A DNA stretch of 64,000 nt. Origin: Methylocella silvestris. GTDB taxonomy: Bacteria > Pseudomonadota > Alphaproteobacteria > Rhizobiales > Beijerinckiaceae. Positions within the stretch are counted from its first letter, which is position 1. Each line of letters begins with the position of its first letter. The stretch spans positions 1 to 64,000 of the forward strand of contig NZ_PDZR01000014.1 in NCBI RefSeq assembly GCF_002891535.1. The letters are read 5' to 3'. Shown piece after piece: positions 9,679 to 19,155 of this stretch. The position numbers and the translations under genes are program-made. The notes under the pieces were generated by a model, which searched no databases, had not been told where the DNA came from, and was given only the letters and a program-made list of their open reading frames with translations.

Positions 9679-10680
9679 TCAGGCGAGCCGCGCCGTGAGC
9701 TTGGCGATAATGTCGGCGATCGTCTCGCCCTCGGCTCTGGCCGAGAAGGTCAGCGCCATGCGGTGCTTTAAAATCGGCCCGGCGAGCGCCGCGACGTCGG
9801 CGTTCGAGGGCGAGAGCCTGCCGTCGAGCAAGGCCCTCGCTCTGGTTGCGAGCATCAGCGCCTGCGCCGCGCGCGGTCCCGGTCCCCAGGCGATATGCTG
9901 GGTGATGGACGGATCGCCCTCGCCGGGGCGCGCCGAGCGCACGACATCGAGAATGGCCTCGATCACACTTTCCCCGATCGGCAGGCGGCGCACCAGACGC
10001 TGAACTCCCATCAGCTCTTCCGCGGTCATGACATGGCGCGCCTCGGCCTGCGCCGCTCCGGTCGTCTCGATCAGGATGCGCTTTTCGGCGGCGCGGTCCG
10101 GATAGCCGACGTCGATCTGCATCAAAAAGCGATCGAGCTGCGCCTCCGGCAGCGGATAGGTGCCTTCCTGCTCCAGCGGATTTTGCGTCGCCAGCACATG
10201 GAAGGGCTGCGGCAGCTCGTGCCGTTCGCCAGCGACGGTGACATGATATTCCTGCATCGCCTGCAGGAGCGCGGACTGGGTGCGTGGGCTCGCGCGGTTG
10301 ATCTCGTCGGCCATCAACAGCTGCGCGAAGATCGGCCCCTGAATGAAGCGGAAGCTGCGCCGCCGGTCGGAGGCTTCTTCCAGAACCTCGGAGCCCAGAA
10401 TGTCAGCCGGCATCAAATCCGGCGTGAACTGCACGCGCCGCGCGTTAAGGCCGAGTACGGCGCCCAAAGTCTCGACGAGCTTCGTCTTGGCGAGACCCGG
10501 CACGCCGACAAGAAGGCCGTGGCCGCCGGACAGTAAGGTCACAAGCGATTCCTCGACCACCTGCGTCTGGCCGAAGATGATGCTTTCAATGGCAGCCCGC
10601 GCCGCGGCAATGCGCTCCAGCGCGGCTTCGGCGCTGCGCTCCACGGCGGCTTCCAGAGAGGCTGTCGCTGCTTCTGCCAT
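9679..10680 (-). CDS. MoxR family AAA+ ATPase
   Basis: 333 residues. Walker A is GVPGLAKTK near residues 59-67, the MoxR variant. Walker B LLMADEINRASPRTQSALLQAMQE and sensor LATQNPLEQEGTYPLPEAQLDRFL follow. The ATG at 10680 was chosen because MAEAATASLEAAVERSAEAALERI begins the conserved helical N-terminus and has an AAGGA Shine-Dalgarno. The longer open frame upstream overlaps the divergent DUF1285 gene. It is the first gene of the operon with the DUF58 and DUF4159 proteins. Confidence 0.9.
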   Translation of the reverse strand: MAEAATASLEAAVERSAEAALERIAAARAAIESIIFGQTQVVEESLVTLLSGGHGLLVGVPGLAKTKLVETLGAVLGLNARRVQFTPDLMPADILGSEVLEEASDRRRSFRFIQGPIFAQLLMADEINRASPRTQSALLQAMQEYHVTVAGERHELPQPFHVLATQNPLEQEGTYPLPEAQLDRFLMQIDVGYPDRAAEKRILIETTGAAQAEARHVMTAEELMGVQRLVRRLPIGESVIEAILDVVRSARPGEGDPSITQHIAWGPGPRAAQALMLATRARALLDGRLSPSNADVAALAGPILKHRMALTFSARAEGETIADIIAKLTARLA

Positions 10681-10806
10681 GAGAATCCTTTTTTGCGCCC
10701 GGCGGCGGACGTCCGAAAACGCTTCGATTCTACGGATTAGTGGTCTATCCCGATACCGTTGTCGACCGGCTTGGTTTTCACATTTGCCGCGATTTGGCTC
10801 TTTTTG

Positions 10807-11487
10807 ATGGCTCCGCCGTCTCTCAGGCTCGATGTGACTGAGGATATTGACATAAATCAGGATGGAGCGCGCGCGACAGGACCGGCCGCGGACGGGCTTG
10901 CGTTGCATATGGCTGCGGCGCTGCCGACCGGCGACGACCCGGCGATTTTGCAGAAGCCCCTGCCCCCGGTCGAATCATGGGACACGCCCTTTTGCGGCGA
11001 CATCGACATGCGCATCGCCCGCGACGGAAGCTGGATTTACCAGGGCTCGCCGATCGCGCGGCCGGCGCTGGTGCGGCTGTTTTCGACGATCCTGCGCAAG
11101 GATCCCGAGCGATTCGTGCTTGTCACGCCGGCCGAATGCGTTGGGATCACGGTCGAGGACGCCCCCTTCATCGCCGTCGAGATGACTTTGGTTGAAGAGA
11201 ATGGCGCACGAAGCTTGCACTTGCGAACCAATGTCGGCGACTTCGTCACGATCGACTCCAATCATCCGCTGCGCTTCGAGAGAGGCGTCGCGGACGGCTT
11301 GAAACCCTATGTTCTCGTGCGCGGCGGCCTTTGGGCGCTGGTCGCCCGCACGCTTGTCGCCGACCTCGTCGCGCTCGGCGAAATCCGCGGCCACGCGGGA
11401 CGGGAAAGCTTCGGCCTCGCCTCCGGCGGCGCGTTCTTTCCGATTACCGACGCGAGCGAACTCGCCGCCATCGAGGCCGCCGTTTGA
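10807..11487 (+). CDS. DUF1285 domain-containing protein
   Basis: 226 residues from the ATG at 10807. The core PPVESWDTPFCGDIDMRIARDGSWIYQGSPI is characteristic of DUF1285, and YPL-like and LASGGAFFPI segments close the domain. The function is unknown. The start is uncertain: the conserved part begins near residue 55, so the in-frame ATG at 10909 is an alternative. The stop overlaps the TTG start of the Nudix gene, and the order DUF1285-Nudix-DUF6111-cca looks like one operon. Confidence 0.8.
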   Translation: MAPPSLRLDVTEDIDINQDGARATGPAADGLALHMAAALPTGDDPAILQKPLPPVESWDTPFCGDIDMRIARDGSWIYQGSPIARPALVRLFSTILRKDPERFVLVTPAECVGITVEDAPFIAVEMTLVEENGARSLHLRTNVGDFVTIDSNHPLRFERGVADGLKPYVLVRGGLWALVARTLVADLVALGEIRGHAGRESFGLASGGAFFPITDASELAAIEAAV

Positions 11488-12146
11488 CATCGCCGAGGAA
11501 CGATCGGTTTGCGCCAGAGCGCGTCACCGCCGATATTCGCAAAAAGCTCAGTTTCTCCCTGGAGCCGCAGGGAAACGAGCTTCTCGTCAACGATCCCGTG
11601 ATCGATGACGATTTCTTCAACGGCCAGCCGACGCGCTATGCCCTGGCGGCCGGCGCGCGGGCGGCGGCCGTGCTTGTCGGGCTCGTCCTCTATGAGGAGG
11701 AAATCAGGGTTCTTTTGACCCAGCGCGCGGCGACGCTTCGGGTTCACGCCGGTCAGATCGCTTTTCCCGGCGGCAAGATCGAGCCGCAGGACGATGGGCC
11801 AATTGGCGCGGCTCTGCGCGAAGCGCATGAGGAAATCGGCCTTGCAAGCGATTGCGTCGAACCGCTCGGCTTCCTCGACCCTTATGTGACCGGCACCGGC
11901 TTTCGCGTCATCCCGGTCGTCGCTGGCATCGCGCCGCGCTTCAATCTCGTACTCAATCCCGGCGAGGTCGCCGATGTCTTCGAAGCGCCCTTCTCTTTTC
12001 TGATGGACGAGGCCAATCATTGCCTTGACGCCCGCGAATTTGAGGGGCGGCTGCGCCGCTTTTACGCCATGACTTACGGCGAGCGCTATATCTGGGGCAT
12101 CACCGCTGGAATTCTGCGCAACCTCTATGAGAGGCTTTATTCCTGA
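11484..12146 (+). CDS. Nudix hydrolase, CoA pyrophosphatase-like
   Basis: 220 residues with a likely TTG start overlapping the DUF1285 stop (TTGA). The Nudix box is GGKIEPQDDGPIGAALREAHEEIGL, matching GX5EX7REUXEEXGU. LLTQRAATLRVHAGQIAFPGG just before it is typical of the NUDT7/NUDT8 CoA diphosphatase group, which cleaves CoA and its derivatives into 3',5'-ADP and phosphopantetheine. YIWGITAGILRNL ends the domain, also typical. The substrate assignment rests on family knowledge. Confidence 0.87.
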   Translation: MTSPRNDRFAPERVTADIRKKLSFSLEPQGNELLVNDPVIDDDFFNGQPTRYALAAGARAAAVLVGLVLYEEEIRVLLTQRAATLRVHAGQIAFPGGKIEPQDDGPIGAALREAHEEIGLASDCVEPLGFLDPYVTGTGFRVIPVVAGIAPRFNLVLNPGEVADVFEAPFSFLMDEANHCLDAREFEGRLRRFYAMTYGERYIWGITAGILRNLYERLYS

Positions 12147-12406
12147 TGTGGCGCGTGATCCTCGAACCCGCACTTCTGTTCGGCTCTCCTTTCGCCGCCT
12201 ACATTCTTTATCTCTGGGCGCGCCAGAAATACCCTTTCGCAATCGATCATTGGACGCAGAGCGCCGTCTCCACTCTGGTGCTCGCCGGTCTTGCCGTCGC
12301 GGTCGCCGGCGTGCTGTTGATTGGCGTTTTCTCCGAACGCCATCATGGCTCCTATGCGCCGGCCCATATCGAAAACGGCCATCTCGTGCCTGGCCAGATT
12401 CAATGA
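12146..12406 (+). CDS. DUF6111 family small membrane protein
   Basis: 86 residues with two hydrophobic segments (about residues 6-25 and 43-63). It ends RHHGSYAPAHIENGHLVPGQIQ, a tail I recognise from small alphaproteobacterial proteins encoded between a Nudix gene and cca. Its ATG overlaps the Nudix stop by one base. The function is unknown. Confidence 0.75.
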   Translation: MWRVILEPALLFGSPFAAYILYLWARQKYPFAIDHWTQSAVSTLVLAGLAVAVAGVLLIGVFSERHHGSYAPAHIENGHLVPGQIQ

Positions 12407-12419
12407 GGCCCGGTCGGCC

Positions 12420-13679
12420 ATGACCACCCCGGACGGCCCCGGCGAAAGAGCAAACGCGCAAGCCCTAGCCCTGCTCGCGGACAACCCGGGTTTACAGCGG
12501 ATTTTCGCGGCGATCGACATTGACGGCGACGAGACGCGGATCGTCGGCGGGGCCGTCCGCAATGCGCTGCTCGGCCGCAAAATCGAGGACATCGACCTCG
12601 CCACCACGGCGCCGCCCCCGCTCGTCATCGAACGCGCGCGCGCCGCGGGGCTGAAGATGATTCCCACCGGACTGGATCATGGCACGGTGACGCTGCTTGT
12701 CGACGGGCGCGCTTTCGAAGTGACCACTCTGCGCGAAGATATCGAGACGGACGGGCGCCGCGCCAAGGTGTGCTTCGGGCGCGACTTTTGCGCTGATGCG
12801 CGGCGGCGCGACTTCACCATCAACGCGCTTTTCCTCGACAAGTGCGGGCGGCTGTTCGATTTTGTCGGCGGCGTTGAGGATATCGCGGCGCGCCGGGTGC
12901 GTTTCATCGGCGACCCGGAAACGCGGATCCGCGAGGATTATCTGCGCATTCTGCGCTTCTTCCGCTTCTCGGCCGATTATGGCGAGGGTCCGATCGATTG
13001 CGACGGCCTCCTGGCGGCGGTGCGCGGGCGCGCTGGATTGGCGCAGCTCTCCCGCGAGCGCGTGCGCGCCGAACTTTTGAAGCTGGTCGGGGCGCGGCGC
13101 GCGCCCGATGCGGTCGAGGCGATGAGCGCCGCCGGCTTGCTTGGACCTCTTATTGCCTCGGCCCCCAACCCCGCCCGGCTGCGGCGGCTCGTCGAGCAAG
13201 ACGCCAACGCCGATCCCCTGTTGCGGCTCGCAGCGATCTGCCTCGAAACGCCGGAGGACGCCGAAAGGATCGCCGAGCGGCTACGCCTCTCCAAAGCCGA
13301 GCGGGACCGCCTGTCGCGCGCGGCGCGCGTCATCGTCGCGTTGCATGGCAAACCCTTCCCGCTGCCGGAGCATGTTTTAAACGTCCTTCTCTTTCGCCAC
13401 GGAAGAGAAGCGGCGCTCGACGGTTTGACCCTCGCCGCGATCGGCGCATCCTCGTCCGGCCAGCGCGCCGCAATCGATTTTCTGAAAACAGCGCCCGAGC
13501 CCCGCCTGCCCTTCTCCGGCGCCGATCTGATCGCGCGGGGTTTTAGCGGACGAGCGGTGGGCGACGCCCTGGCGACGCTGCGCGAGCGTTGGATCGAAGC
13601 GGAGTTTACGGACGATCGTGAAAAACTCGGCCGCATGCTCGATTCGGCGGTAGCGAGGAGCGCGGCGGCCAACCGTTAA
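12420..13679 (+). CDS. cca: CCA tRNA nucleotidyltransferase / poly(A) polymerase family
   Basis: 419 residues. The class II nucleotidyltransferase signature is IVGGAVRNALLGRKIEDIDLA (GG at 43-44, catalytic DxD at 57 and 59). RRRDFTINALFLD and REDYLRILRFFRFSADYG, the family's ribose and base recognition motifs, follow. The protein adds or repairs the 3' CCA end of tRNAs. The ATG at 12420 has GAGG upstream and follows the DUF6111 stop by 13 bases, so it is the last gene of the four-gene operon. Confidence 0.92.
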   Translation: MTTPDGPGERANAQALALLADNPGLQRIFAAIDIDGDETRIVGGAVRNALLGRKIEDIDLATTAPPPLVIERARAAGLKMIPTGLDHGTVTLLVDGRAFEVTTLREDIETDGRRAKVCFGRDFCADARRRDFTINALFLDKCGRLFDFVGGVEDIAARRVRFIGDPETRIREDYLRILRFFRFSADYGEGPIDCDGLLAAVRGRAGLAQLSRERVRAELLKLVGARRAPDAVEAMSAAGLLGPLIASAPNPARLRRLVEQDANADPLLRLAAICLETPEDAERIAERLRLSKAERDRLSRAARVIVALHGKPFPLPEHVLNVLLFRHGREAALDGLTLAAIGASSSGQRAAIDFLKTAPEPRLPFSGADLIARGFSGRAVGDALATLRERWIEAEFTDDREKLGRMLDSAVARSAAANR

Positions 13680-13802
13680 CCGCGTCGGCAATCAGCATCT
13701 GCGCAACGCCTTAAACTTTATCTTTCAGCGGCCAGCGAGGTTTTTGACGCGGCGTCGCCGCGCTATGATGCATAAAGTCGGCGTGGGGAGTTTGCTGCAA
13801 TA

Positions 13803-14063
13803 GTGAGCGCGGAGGAAAAAACCCCATCGGACGTCGCGCGGCGGCTGGCGCGGCGCTCACATGCGCGCGCAGCCGATGGAGCGACCAGCGGCGGCTGGCG
13901 GCGCGAGACCTTCACTTTGCCGCGCGGCGAGGCGCGAGACAAGGCGCGAGAATGGTTCGCGCAGTTTCCGAAGGCAGCCTATATGACCGAGATCGAATCC
14001 TGGCGGGAATTGTCAGATGACCGCATCGAATTCACCATGCGCCGCTTGCCCAGCGCCGACTGA
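13803..14063 (+). CDS. Small conserved hypothetical protein
   Basis: 86 residues with a GTG start. It is Arg/Ala-rich and ends with KAAYMTEIESWRELSDDRIEFTMRRLPSAD. I do not recognise a domain. Codon use is that of the surrounding core genes, unlike the AT-rich gene that follows. It may be a real small protein of the order. The evidence is its coding-like composition and acidic/aromatic patterning only. Confidence 0.55.
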   Translation: MSAEEKTPSDVARRLARRSHARAADGATSGGWRRETFTLPRGEARDKAREWFAQFPKAAYMTEIESWRELSDDRIEFTMRRLPSAD

Positions 14064-14115
14064 TGTGACAATATAGTAGTATAGACTTCGATAATATATA
14101 TATATATCTCATATA

Positions 14116-14799
14116 ATGATGGGTATTGCTATGTTAGCATATGATTTTCAGACGGTTAAACAAGCAAATCCTCTTGCAAGATTCGCTCACAAGCAACGAA
14201 TCGAACGATCTGTCATGCTTGCTCAGCAATATCTTGCTCCAAATGGCGTAATCGTTGACTTCGGTGCCGGCAAAGGATCATTCCTGACGGCGTTGGGCGA
14301 CAAACGGCCTGACGCGACGCTTTATGCGATCGAAGAATATTTCAGGCCTGCCGAAGATTCGCGCATTCACTACGTCGAGAACTTCAAATCGCTTGAAGTG
14401 AAAACGGATCTAGTCACGTCGTTCGAGGTCGGCGAGCATCTCACGGACGCAGAAACCGAGGAGTTTCTCACCGACGCCCGACAATCGCTCAAGGATGGCG
14501 GCAAGCTTATAATTTCCGTCCCAATCATGATTGGTGCGGCGTGCGCGCTGAAGGATTTGAACAGGGCCCTGATGTTTAGGCGCGCGCCTGAGTATTCGCT
14601 GAGGGAGCTGATTGCGGGATCTTTCGGCGGAGCAGTTCAGCGTCCCGCCGACCGCCGCCCGACCCACAAAGGGTTCGACTTCCGCTGGCTTCGAGACAGG
14701 ATAGAAAACTATTTTCTCATTGAGAATGAGATCCTTTCTCCCCTGCCTCTTCCGTGGTGGGTCAATTCCCAGATATTCTTCATCTGCCGTAAAAAATAG
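14116..14799 (+). CDS. SAM-dependent methyltransferase (class I)
   Basis: 227 residues. Motif I VIVDFGAGKGSFLTAL is a glycine-rich SAM-binding loop. The acidic residues of motif II (LYAIEEY), the post-II region DLVTSFEVGEHL and LKDGGKLIISVP (motif III) follow in order, as in class I enzymes of the Methyltransf_23/UbiE-like type. The substrate cannot be told; such genes often modify polysaccharides or lipids. Base composition is clearly lower in GC than its neighbours, and the start is preceded by an AT-repeat tract (14090-14115). Both suggest acquisition by transfer. Confidence 0.8.
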   Translation: MMGIAMLAYDFQTVKQANPLARFAHKQRIERSVMLAQQYLAPNGVIVDFGAGKGSFLTALGDKRPDATLYAIEEYFRPAEDSRIHYVENFKSLEVKTDLVTSFEVGEHLTDAETEEFLTDARQSLKDGGKLIISVPIMIGAACALKDLNRALMFRRAPEYSLRELIAGSFGGAVQRPADRRPTHKGFDFRWLRDRIENYFLIENEILSPLPLPWWVNSQIFFICRKK

Positions 14800-14946
14800 A
14801 TCGCCATTTTGCCGTAACGTGAAGCCATCTACGTTGGGGCGCGCATTCGAGTCATTCGGACGGTAGGCTTTTCGACTTTGGAAAGCGCCCCTGCTCGAAA
14901 GCGCAAGGGACCCTCCCGGCCAAGGCTCAGTATTTACACTGGCTCC

Positions 14947-15203
14947 CTATTTGGGAACGAAATGCAGGTTGATCGACTTGCCGCTGCCGACTAGCGCAAT
15001 GTTCGTCAGTTGAATCTCGATCAAGGGATGGCGCTCGCTTCGGATCGGGGTTGGACAGAAGCGGATTGAATGCGGTCGACGCGCAGGCCGAAAAGTCGAT
15101 CAGCACGACATTGAGATTTCGAATTTCCAGGTGGTCGGGAAATAATTTTGACCCCGCCTTCAGCGTGTCGACAATTCTCTGACTGTTGAGACAACATCCG
15201 CGC
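14947..15203 (-). pseudogene. Decayed gene remnant, unrecognised family
   Basis: The minus strand holds a coding-like stretch, QRIVDTLKAGSKLFPDHLEI then RNLNVVLIDFSACASTAFNP. A one-base frame change near 15027 then leads into LIEIQLTNIALVGSGKSINL before a stop at 14947-14949. No start codon is visible. It appears to be the tail of a gene broken by deletion and frameshift. The rest of the 14800-15214 gap shows no gene. I cannot assign a family. Confidence 0.4.
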
Positions 15204-15214
15204 CGGGCGCGTCC

Positions 15215-15991
15215 TCACAGCACGATGTCCGGGGTCGCCCAGGAAAGATGCTGGCCGGCGTCGACCGCGATCATTTGGCCCGTGACATGGCGCGCCCGCG
15301 CCAGATAGAGCACCGCTTCGGCGATCTCGTCAGGCTCGATCGGCCCTTCGAGCGGCAGCCCGGCGACCTCGCGCAGAAAGCCCGCCCCGCCCTGGATACT
15401 GTTGGCGAGCGAGGGACCCGGGCCGACCGCGTTGACCCTTACCCCCAACGGCGCGAAACCCTGCGCCATCGTCTGCGTCGCGGTCCACAGCGCCGCTTTG
15501 CTCAAGGTATAGGAGAAAAATTGCGGCGTCAGCCGCAGCACGCGCTGGTCGATGATGTTGACGATCGACGCATTCGCTCCTCGCGGCGCGGCTTCGGCGA
15601 AGCGGCGGGCGAGGACGCAGGGCGCGCGCAGATTGACGGCGAAATTTCGCTCCCACTGATCGAGCGTGAAATCGGCCGGAGAATCCATTTCGAAGGTCGA
15701 GGCGTTGTTAACAAGAAGGCTCAAGGCGCCGAACGCGGCGCCGGCCCTGGCAATCAACTGTTCGACCCCGGCGGCATCGGAAAGATCCGCACCGAGCGCA
15801 CAAGCGCGCCCACCGTCCCGGATGATTTTTTCCGCCTCGCGCTCCGCCTCAGCCAGAGAGGACGGGCTGCAATGGATGGCGACCGCATAGCCAGCTCGGG
15901 CGAGGCGGCAGGCGATGGCGAGGCCGATCCGCCTGCCGCCCCCCGTCACGAGCGCGGCCGACGCCTCGCCGTTCAGCCTTTGCTCACTCAT
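15215..15991 (-). CDS. SDR family oxidoreductase, FolM/pteridine-reductase-like
   Basis: 258 residues with a Rossmann fold. The cofactor motif is TGGGRRIG; the double arginine is typical of NADPH-dependent pteridine reductases (FolM, PTR1). NNAS replaces the usual NNAG, again as in FolM-like enzymes. Catalytic YTLSK is present, and the end TGQMIAVDAGQHLSW is family-typical. It probably reduces dihydropterins or dihydrofolate; a generic SDR role is the alternative. It stands alone on the minus strand. Confidence 0.75.
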   Translation of the reverse strand: MSEQRLNGEASAALVTGGGRRIGLAIACRLARAGYAVAIHCSPSSLAEAEREAEKIIRDGGRACALGADLSDAAGVEQLIARAGAAFGALSLLVNNASTFEMDSPADFTLDQWERNFAVNLRAPCVLARRFAEAAPRGANASIVNIIDQRVLRLTPQFFSYTLSKAALWTATQTMAQGFAPLGVRVNAVGPGPSLANSIQGGAGFLREVAGLPLEGPIEPDEIAEAVLYLARARHVTGQMIAVDAGQHLSWATPDIVL

Positions 15992-16070
15992 TCAGCTGGC
16001 CCGGGTTACAACCTCAAGCCATGGCTTTTCCCGGCTTCCGACCGACGCGTCAAGCGCCCGCCGCGGCGCG

Positions 16071-16640
16071 TCAGCTGTCAAATTGCTCTACCCCCTCCTC
16101 AATCGGCGGGAAGGGCCGGCGCTGCGGCAGCATCCGCGTCAACACGGCGTCCCGCAGCACATAGTGATGATAGAGCGCCGCGATTGAATGCAACAGCGCG
16201 AGGGCGATCAGACCATTGGCCGCGAGCCCATGCCAAAAGGTGATCGGCTTGCGCAATTCCTTATCGCCAAACTGCGGCAGCGCGGCGATGTCGAACAAAC
16301 TGAAGCCGCGGACAAAAGCGTTGACGACGCCAAGCGTGACCACGGCGGCGAGCAGAACATAGAGCGCCACATGCGAGGCGACGGCGAGGACGTGGGTCGG
16401 GCCGGGATAGACGGCCGGCAGATGGCGCCGTCCCGTGAAGCGCCAGACGATGCGCCACAGGAGCACTGTCACAAGCGCGAAGCCGAGAGAGACATGAAGC
16501 GACCAGACGTTGGTGTTGAGCGTCCCGCGGGGGATGAAATCCGCGACGCGCCCGATGAACCAGAGCGTCACGATCATCAGCGCCGAAAGCCAATGCAGCG
16601 CGATCGTCGTCGGATCATAGGTCGAATGCCGATCGGTCAT
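16071..16640 (-). CDS. Cytochrome b561 family protein
   Basis: 189 residues with four membrane helices. Histidines at about residues 16, 49, 137 and 151 sit in helices 1 to 4 as expected for the two heme b sites. The opening YDPTTIALHWLSALMIVTLW is characteristic. Members transfer electrons between quinol or superoxide and periplasmic acceptors. The start ATG at 16640 has GAGGGAG upstream. No redox partner is adjacent. Confidence 0.88.
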   Translation of the reverse strand: MTDRHSTYDPTTIALHWLSALMIVTLWFIGRVADFIPRGTLNTNVWSLHVSLGFALVTVLLWRIVWRFTGRRHLPAVYPGPTHVLAVASHVALYVLLAAVVTLGVVNAFVRGFSLFDIAALPQFGDKELRKPITFWHGLAANGLIALALLHSIAALYHHYVLRDAVLTRMLPQRRPFPPIEEGVEQFDS

Positions 16641-16836
16641 TCCCGTTTCGCTCCCTCAGAACTTTTTCGTCCGATTCCCGCACGCCTTTTGCCGGCGCGT
16701 CGCAGTTCGGATGCTTTATTTAGATAAGTTCTAGGCGCGGTTCTGGCGCCGCGCAAGCTGCTCCAAGAGGCGTAGAGCCGGAGGGAGCGACGGCGAATGA
16801 GCGCGCGCCTTGGTAAGGATCGCGGCCGCGGCAGGC
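16641..16836. other. Intergenic stretch upstream of groES
   Basis: No gene is supported here. The stretch lies between the divergent cytochrome b561 gene and the groESL promoter and is locally AT-richer near 16716-16732. Confidence 0.5.
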
Positions 16837-16865
16837 TTGACAGCCAAGGCGCCGACGCATAGATA
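16837..16865 (+). promoter_or_regulatory. groESL promoter
   Basis: TTGACA (16837-16842), a 17-base spacer and TAGATA (16860-16865) form a near-consensus sigma-70 promoter. The preceding C gives CTTGAC, also compatible with a sigma-32 -35 box. The predicted start near 16872 lies just before the CIRCE element. Confidence 0.75.
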
Positions 16866-16875
16866 CAGGCTGCGT

Positions 16876-16902
16876 TTGGCACTCATCACATGAGAGTGCT
16901 AA
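16876..16902 (+). promoter_or_regulatory. CIRCE element (HrcA operator) of groESL
   Basis: TTGGCACTC-N9-GAGTGCTAA; the consensus is TTAGCACTC-N9-GAGTGCTAA, so there is one mismatch. It overlaps the start of the transcript, where HrcA repressor binding would block groESL until heat shock. Confidence 0.93.
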
Positions 16903-16989
16903 TAAAAGCGCCCGTGTTTCACCTGCCGCCTTTTACGGGGCGTATTCGCGCGGAGCAAGCGCCTCCAGCGGCCAGCCAAGGAATTCGTC

Positions 16990-17277
16990 ATGAGCTTTCG
17001 TCCTCTGCACGATCGCGTCGTCGTCAAGCGCCTCGAAGGCGAGGAAAAGACCAAAGGCGGGATCATCATCCCCGACACCGCCAAGGAGAAGCCGCAGGAA
17101 GGCGAAATCGTCGCCGTCGGCCCCGGCGGGCGCGACGACAGCGGCAAGCTGACCCCCCTCGACGTCAAGGCCGGCGACAAGGTCCTGTTCGGCAAATGGT
17201 CGGGCACCGAGGTCAAGATCGATGGGCAGGATCTGCTCATCATGAAGGAAAGCGACATCCTCGGCGTCGTCGCCTGA
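16990..17277 (+). CDS. groES: Co-chaperonin GroES
   Basis: 95 residues; [42 protein letters not shown] is the standard GroES mobile loop and barrel. It caps GroEL rings during ATP-dependent folding. An AAGGA Shine-Dalgarno precedes the ATG. It is expressed from the promoter and CIRCE element upstream and is followed 49 bases later by groEL. Confidence 0.97.
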   Translation: MSFRPLHDRVVVKRLEGEEKTKGGIIIPDTAKEKPQEGEIVAVGPGGRDDSGKLTPLDVKAGDKVLFGKWSGTEVKIDGQDLLIMKESDILGVVA

Positions 17278-17326
17278 TCGACCGGCCCTTTTCCATATAA
17301 TTTAGACTGTTCCAGGAGTTTCCCAC

Positions 17327-18970
17327 ATGGCAGCCAAAGACGTCCGCTTCTCGTCGGATGCCCGCGATCGCATGCTTCGCGGCATTGATATTCTGAACAA
17401 CGCCGTCAAGGTTACGCTCGGCCCGAAGGGCCGCAATGTCGTCATCGAAAAGTCCTTTGGCGCGCCGCGCATCACCAAGGATGGCGTGACCGTCGCCAAG
17501 GAAATCGAGCTCTCGGACAAGTTCGAGAACCTCGGCGCCCAGCTGATCCGCGAAGTCGCCTCGAAGCAGAACGACGCCGCGGGCGATGGCACCACCACCG
17601 CCACAATCCTCGCCGCCTCGATCGTACGCGAAGGCACCAAGGCGGTCGCCGCCGGCCTTAACCCGATGGATCTGAAGCGCGGCATCGACCTCGCCGTCGC
17701 CGCCGTCGTCGCCGATCTCAAGGCCAACTCCAAGAAGGTCACCTCCAACGAGGAGATCGCCCAGGTCGGCACGATTTCAGCCAATGGCGACAAATCGGTC
17801 GGCGAGATGATCTCGACCGCGATGCAGAAGGTCGGCAACGAGGGCGTCATCACGGTTGAAGAGGCAAAGAGCCTCGAGACCGAACTCGACGTCGTCGAGG
17901 GCATGCAGTTCGACCGCGGCTATCTCTCGCCCTATTTCATCACCAACGCCGAGAAGATGGTCGCCGAGCTCGAAGACCCCTTCATTCTCGTTCACGAGAA
18001 GAAGCTGTCCTCGTTGCAGGCCCTGCTGCCCGTGCTTGAGGCTGTCGTCCAGTCCGGCAAGCCGCTCGTCATCATCGCTGAGGACGTCGAAGGCGAAGCT
18101 CTCGCCACCCTCGTCGTCAACAAGCTGCGCGGCGGCCTCAAGGTTGCGGCCGTCAAGGCTCCGGGCTTCGGCGATCGCCGCAAGGCCATGCTCGAAGACA
18201 TCGCCATTCTGACCAACGGCACGCTGATCTCCGAAGAAATCGGCATCAAGCTCGAAAACGTCACCCTGCAGATGCTCGGCCGCGCCAAGCGGATCCGCAT
18301 CGACAAGGAATCGACGACCATCATCGACGGCGCCGGCGCAAAGACCGAAATCGAAGCGCGCATCTCCCAGATCAAGTCGCAGATCGCCGATACGACGTCC
18401 GACTACGACCGTGAGAAGATGCAGGAACGTCTCGCCAAGCTCGCGGGCGGCGTCGCTGTCATCCGCGTCGGGGGAGCCTCGGAAGTCGAAGTTAAGGAAA
18501 AGAAGGACCGCGTCGACGACGCCCTCAACGCCACGCGCGCCGCGGTTGAAGAAGGCGTCCTGCCGGGCGGCGGCGTCGCGCTGCTGCGCGCCATCAAGGC
18601 CCTCGACAACATCGTCGTCGCGGACCCCGATCAGAAGACCGGCGTCGACATCGTCCGCAAGGCGATCCAGACCCCGGCCCGCCAGATCGTCGACAATTCC
18701 GGCGGCGACGGCGCAGTCGTGGTCGGCAAGCTGATCGAGAACAACGATTACGCCTTCGGCTACAATGCCCAGACGGGCGAATATGGCGATCTCGTCAAGC
18801 TTGGCATCATCGACCCGACCAAGGTCGTGCGCACCGCCTTGCAGGACGCGGCGTCCGTCGCCGGCCTCCTCATCACCACTGAGGCGATCATCACCGAGCA
18901 GCCCAAGAAGGACTCGCCCGCCATGCCCGGCGGCGGCGGAATGGGCGGCATGGGCGGCATGGATTTCTGA
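17327..18970 (+). CDS. groL: Chaperonin GroEL
   Basis: 547 residues. [22 protein letters not shown] opens the equatorial domain. ATP-binding DGTTTATIL and the C-terminal [12 protein letters not shown] tail are intact. The length is normal. The Shine-Dalgarno is CAGGAG. It forms the folding cage with GroES, and a strong terminator follows. Confidence 0.98.
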   Translation: MAAKDVRFSSDARDRMLRGIDILNNAVKVTLGPKGRNVVIEKSFGAPRITKDGVTVAKEIELSDKFENLGAQLIREVASKQNDAAGDGTTTATILAASIVREGTKAVAAGLNPMDLKRGIDLAVAAVVADLKANSKKVTSNEEIAQVGTISANGDKSVGEMISTAMQKVGNEGVITVEEAKSLETELDVVEGMQFDRGYLSPYFITNAEKMVAELEDPFILVHEKKLSSLQALLPVLEAVVQSGKPLVIIAEDVEGEALATLVVNKLRGGLKVAAVKAPGFGDRRKAMLEDIAILTNGTLISEEIGIKLENVTLQMLGRAKRIRIDKESTTIIDGAGAKTEIEARISQIKSQIADTTSDYDREKMQERLAKLAGGVAVIRVGGASEVEVKEKKDRVDDALNATRAAVEEGVLPGGGVALLRAIKALDNIVVADPDQKTGVDIVRKAIQTPARQIVDNSGGDGAVVVGKLIENNDYAFGYNAQTGEYGDLVKLGIIDPTKVVRTALQDAASVAGLLITTEAIITEQPKKDSPAMPGGGGMGGMGGMDF

Positions 18971-19000
18971 TCCGGTCCGACCCGACTTTAATCGAGCGAA

Positions 19001-19029
19001 AGCCCCGGAGCGATCCGGGGCTTTTTTTT
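19001..19029 (+). terminator. Terminator after groEL
   Basis: AGCCCCGGA (19001-19009), loop GCGA, TCCGGGGCT (19014-19022), then a T run to 19029. Confidence 0.92.
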
Positions 19030-19155
19030 GCGCCTGGCGCGCAAGCGCGATGCGCGCTCATATTTCCGGCGCAATACTTGCGCCTCATTGCTTCCCAAAG
19101 GTTTCAAATATGTTCTAATCAAAACCAACAAGCCAAGACAGCGGGGGAGTCCAAG

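Noticed and set aside
13744-13769. TTGACG and TATGAT as a promoter before the small gene at 13803
   Set aside because: The spacer is only 14 bases, too short for a sigma-70 promoter.
16731-16886. Small minus-strand frame starting MSAKRSLYLCVGALAVKPAA
   Set aside because: It overlaps the groESL promoter and CIRCE element, is only about 50 codons and has no family resemblance.
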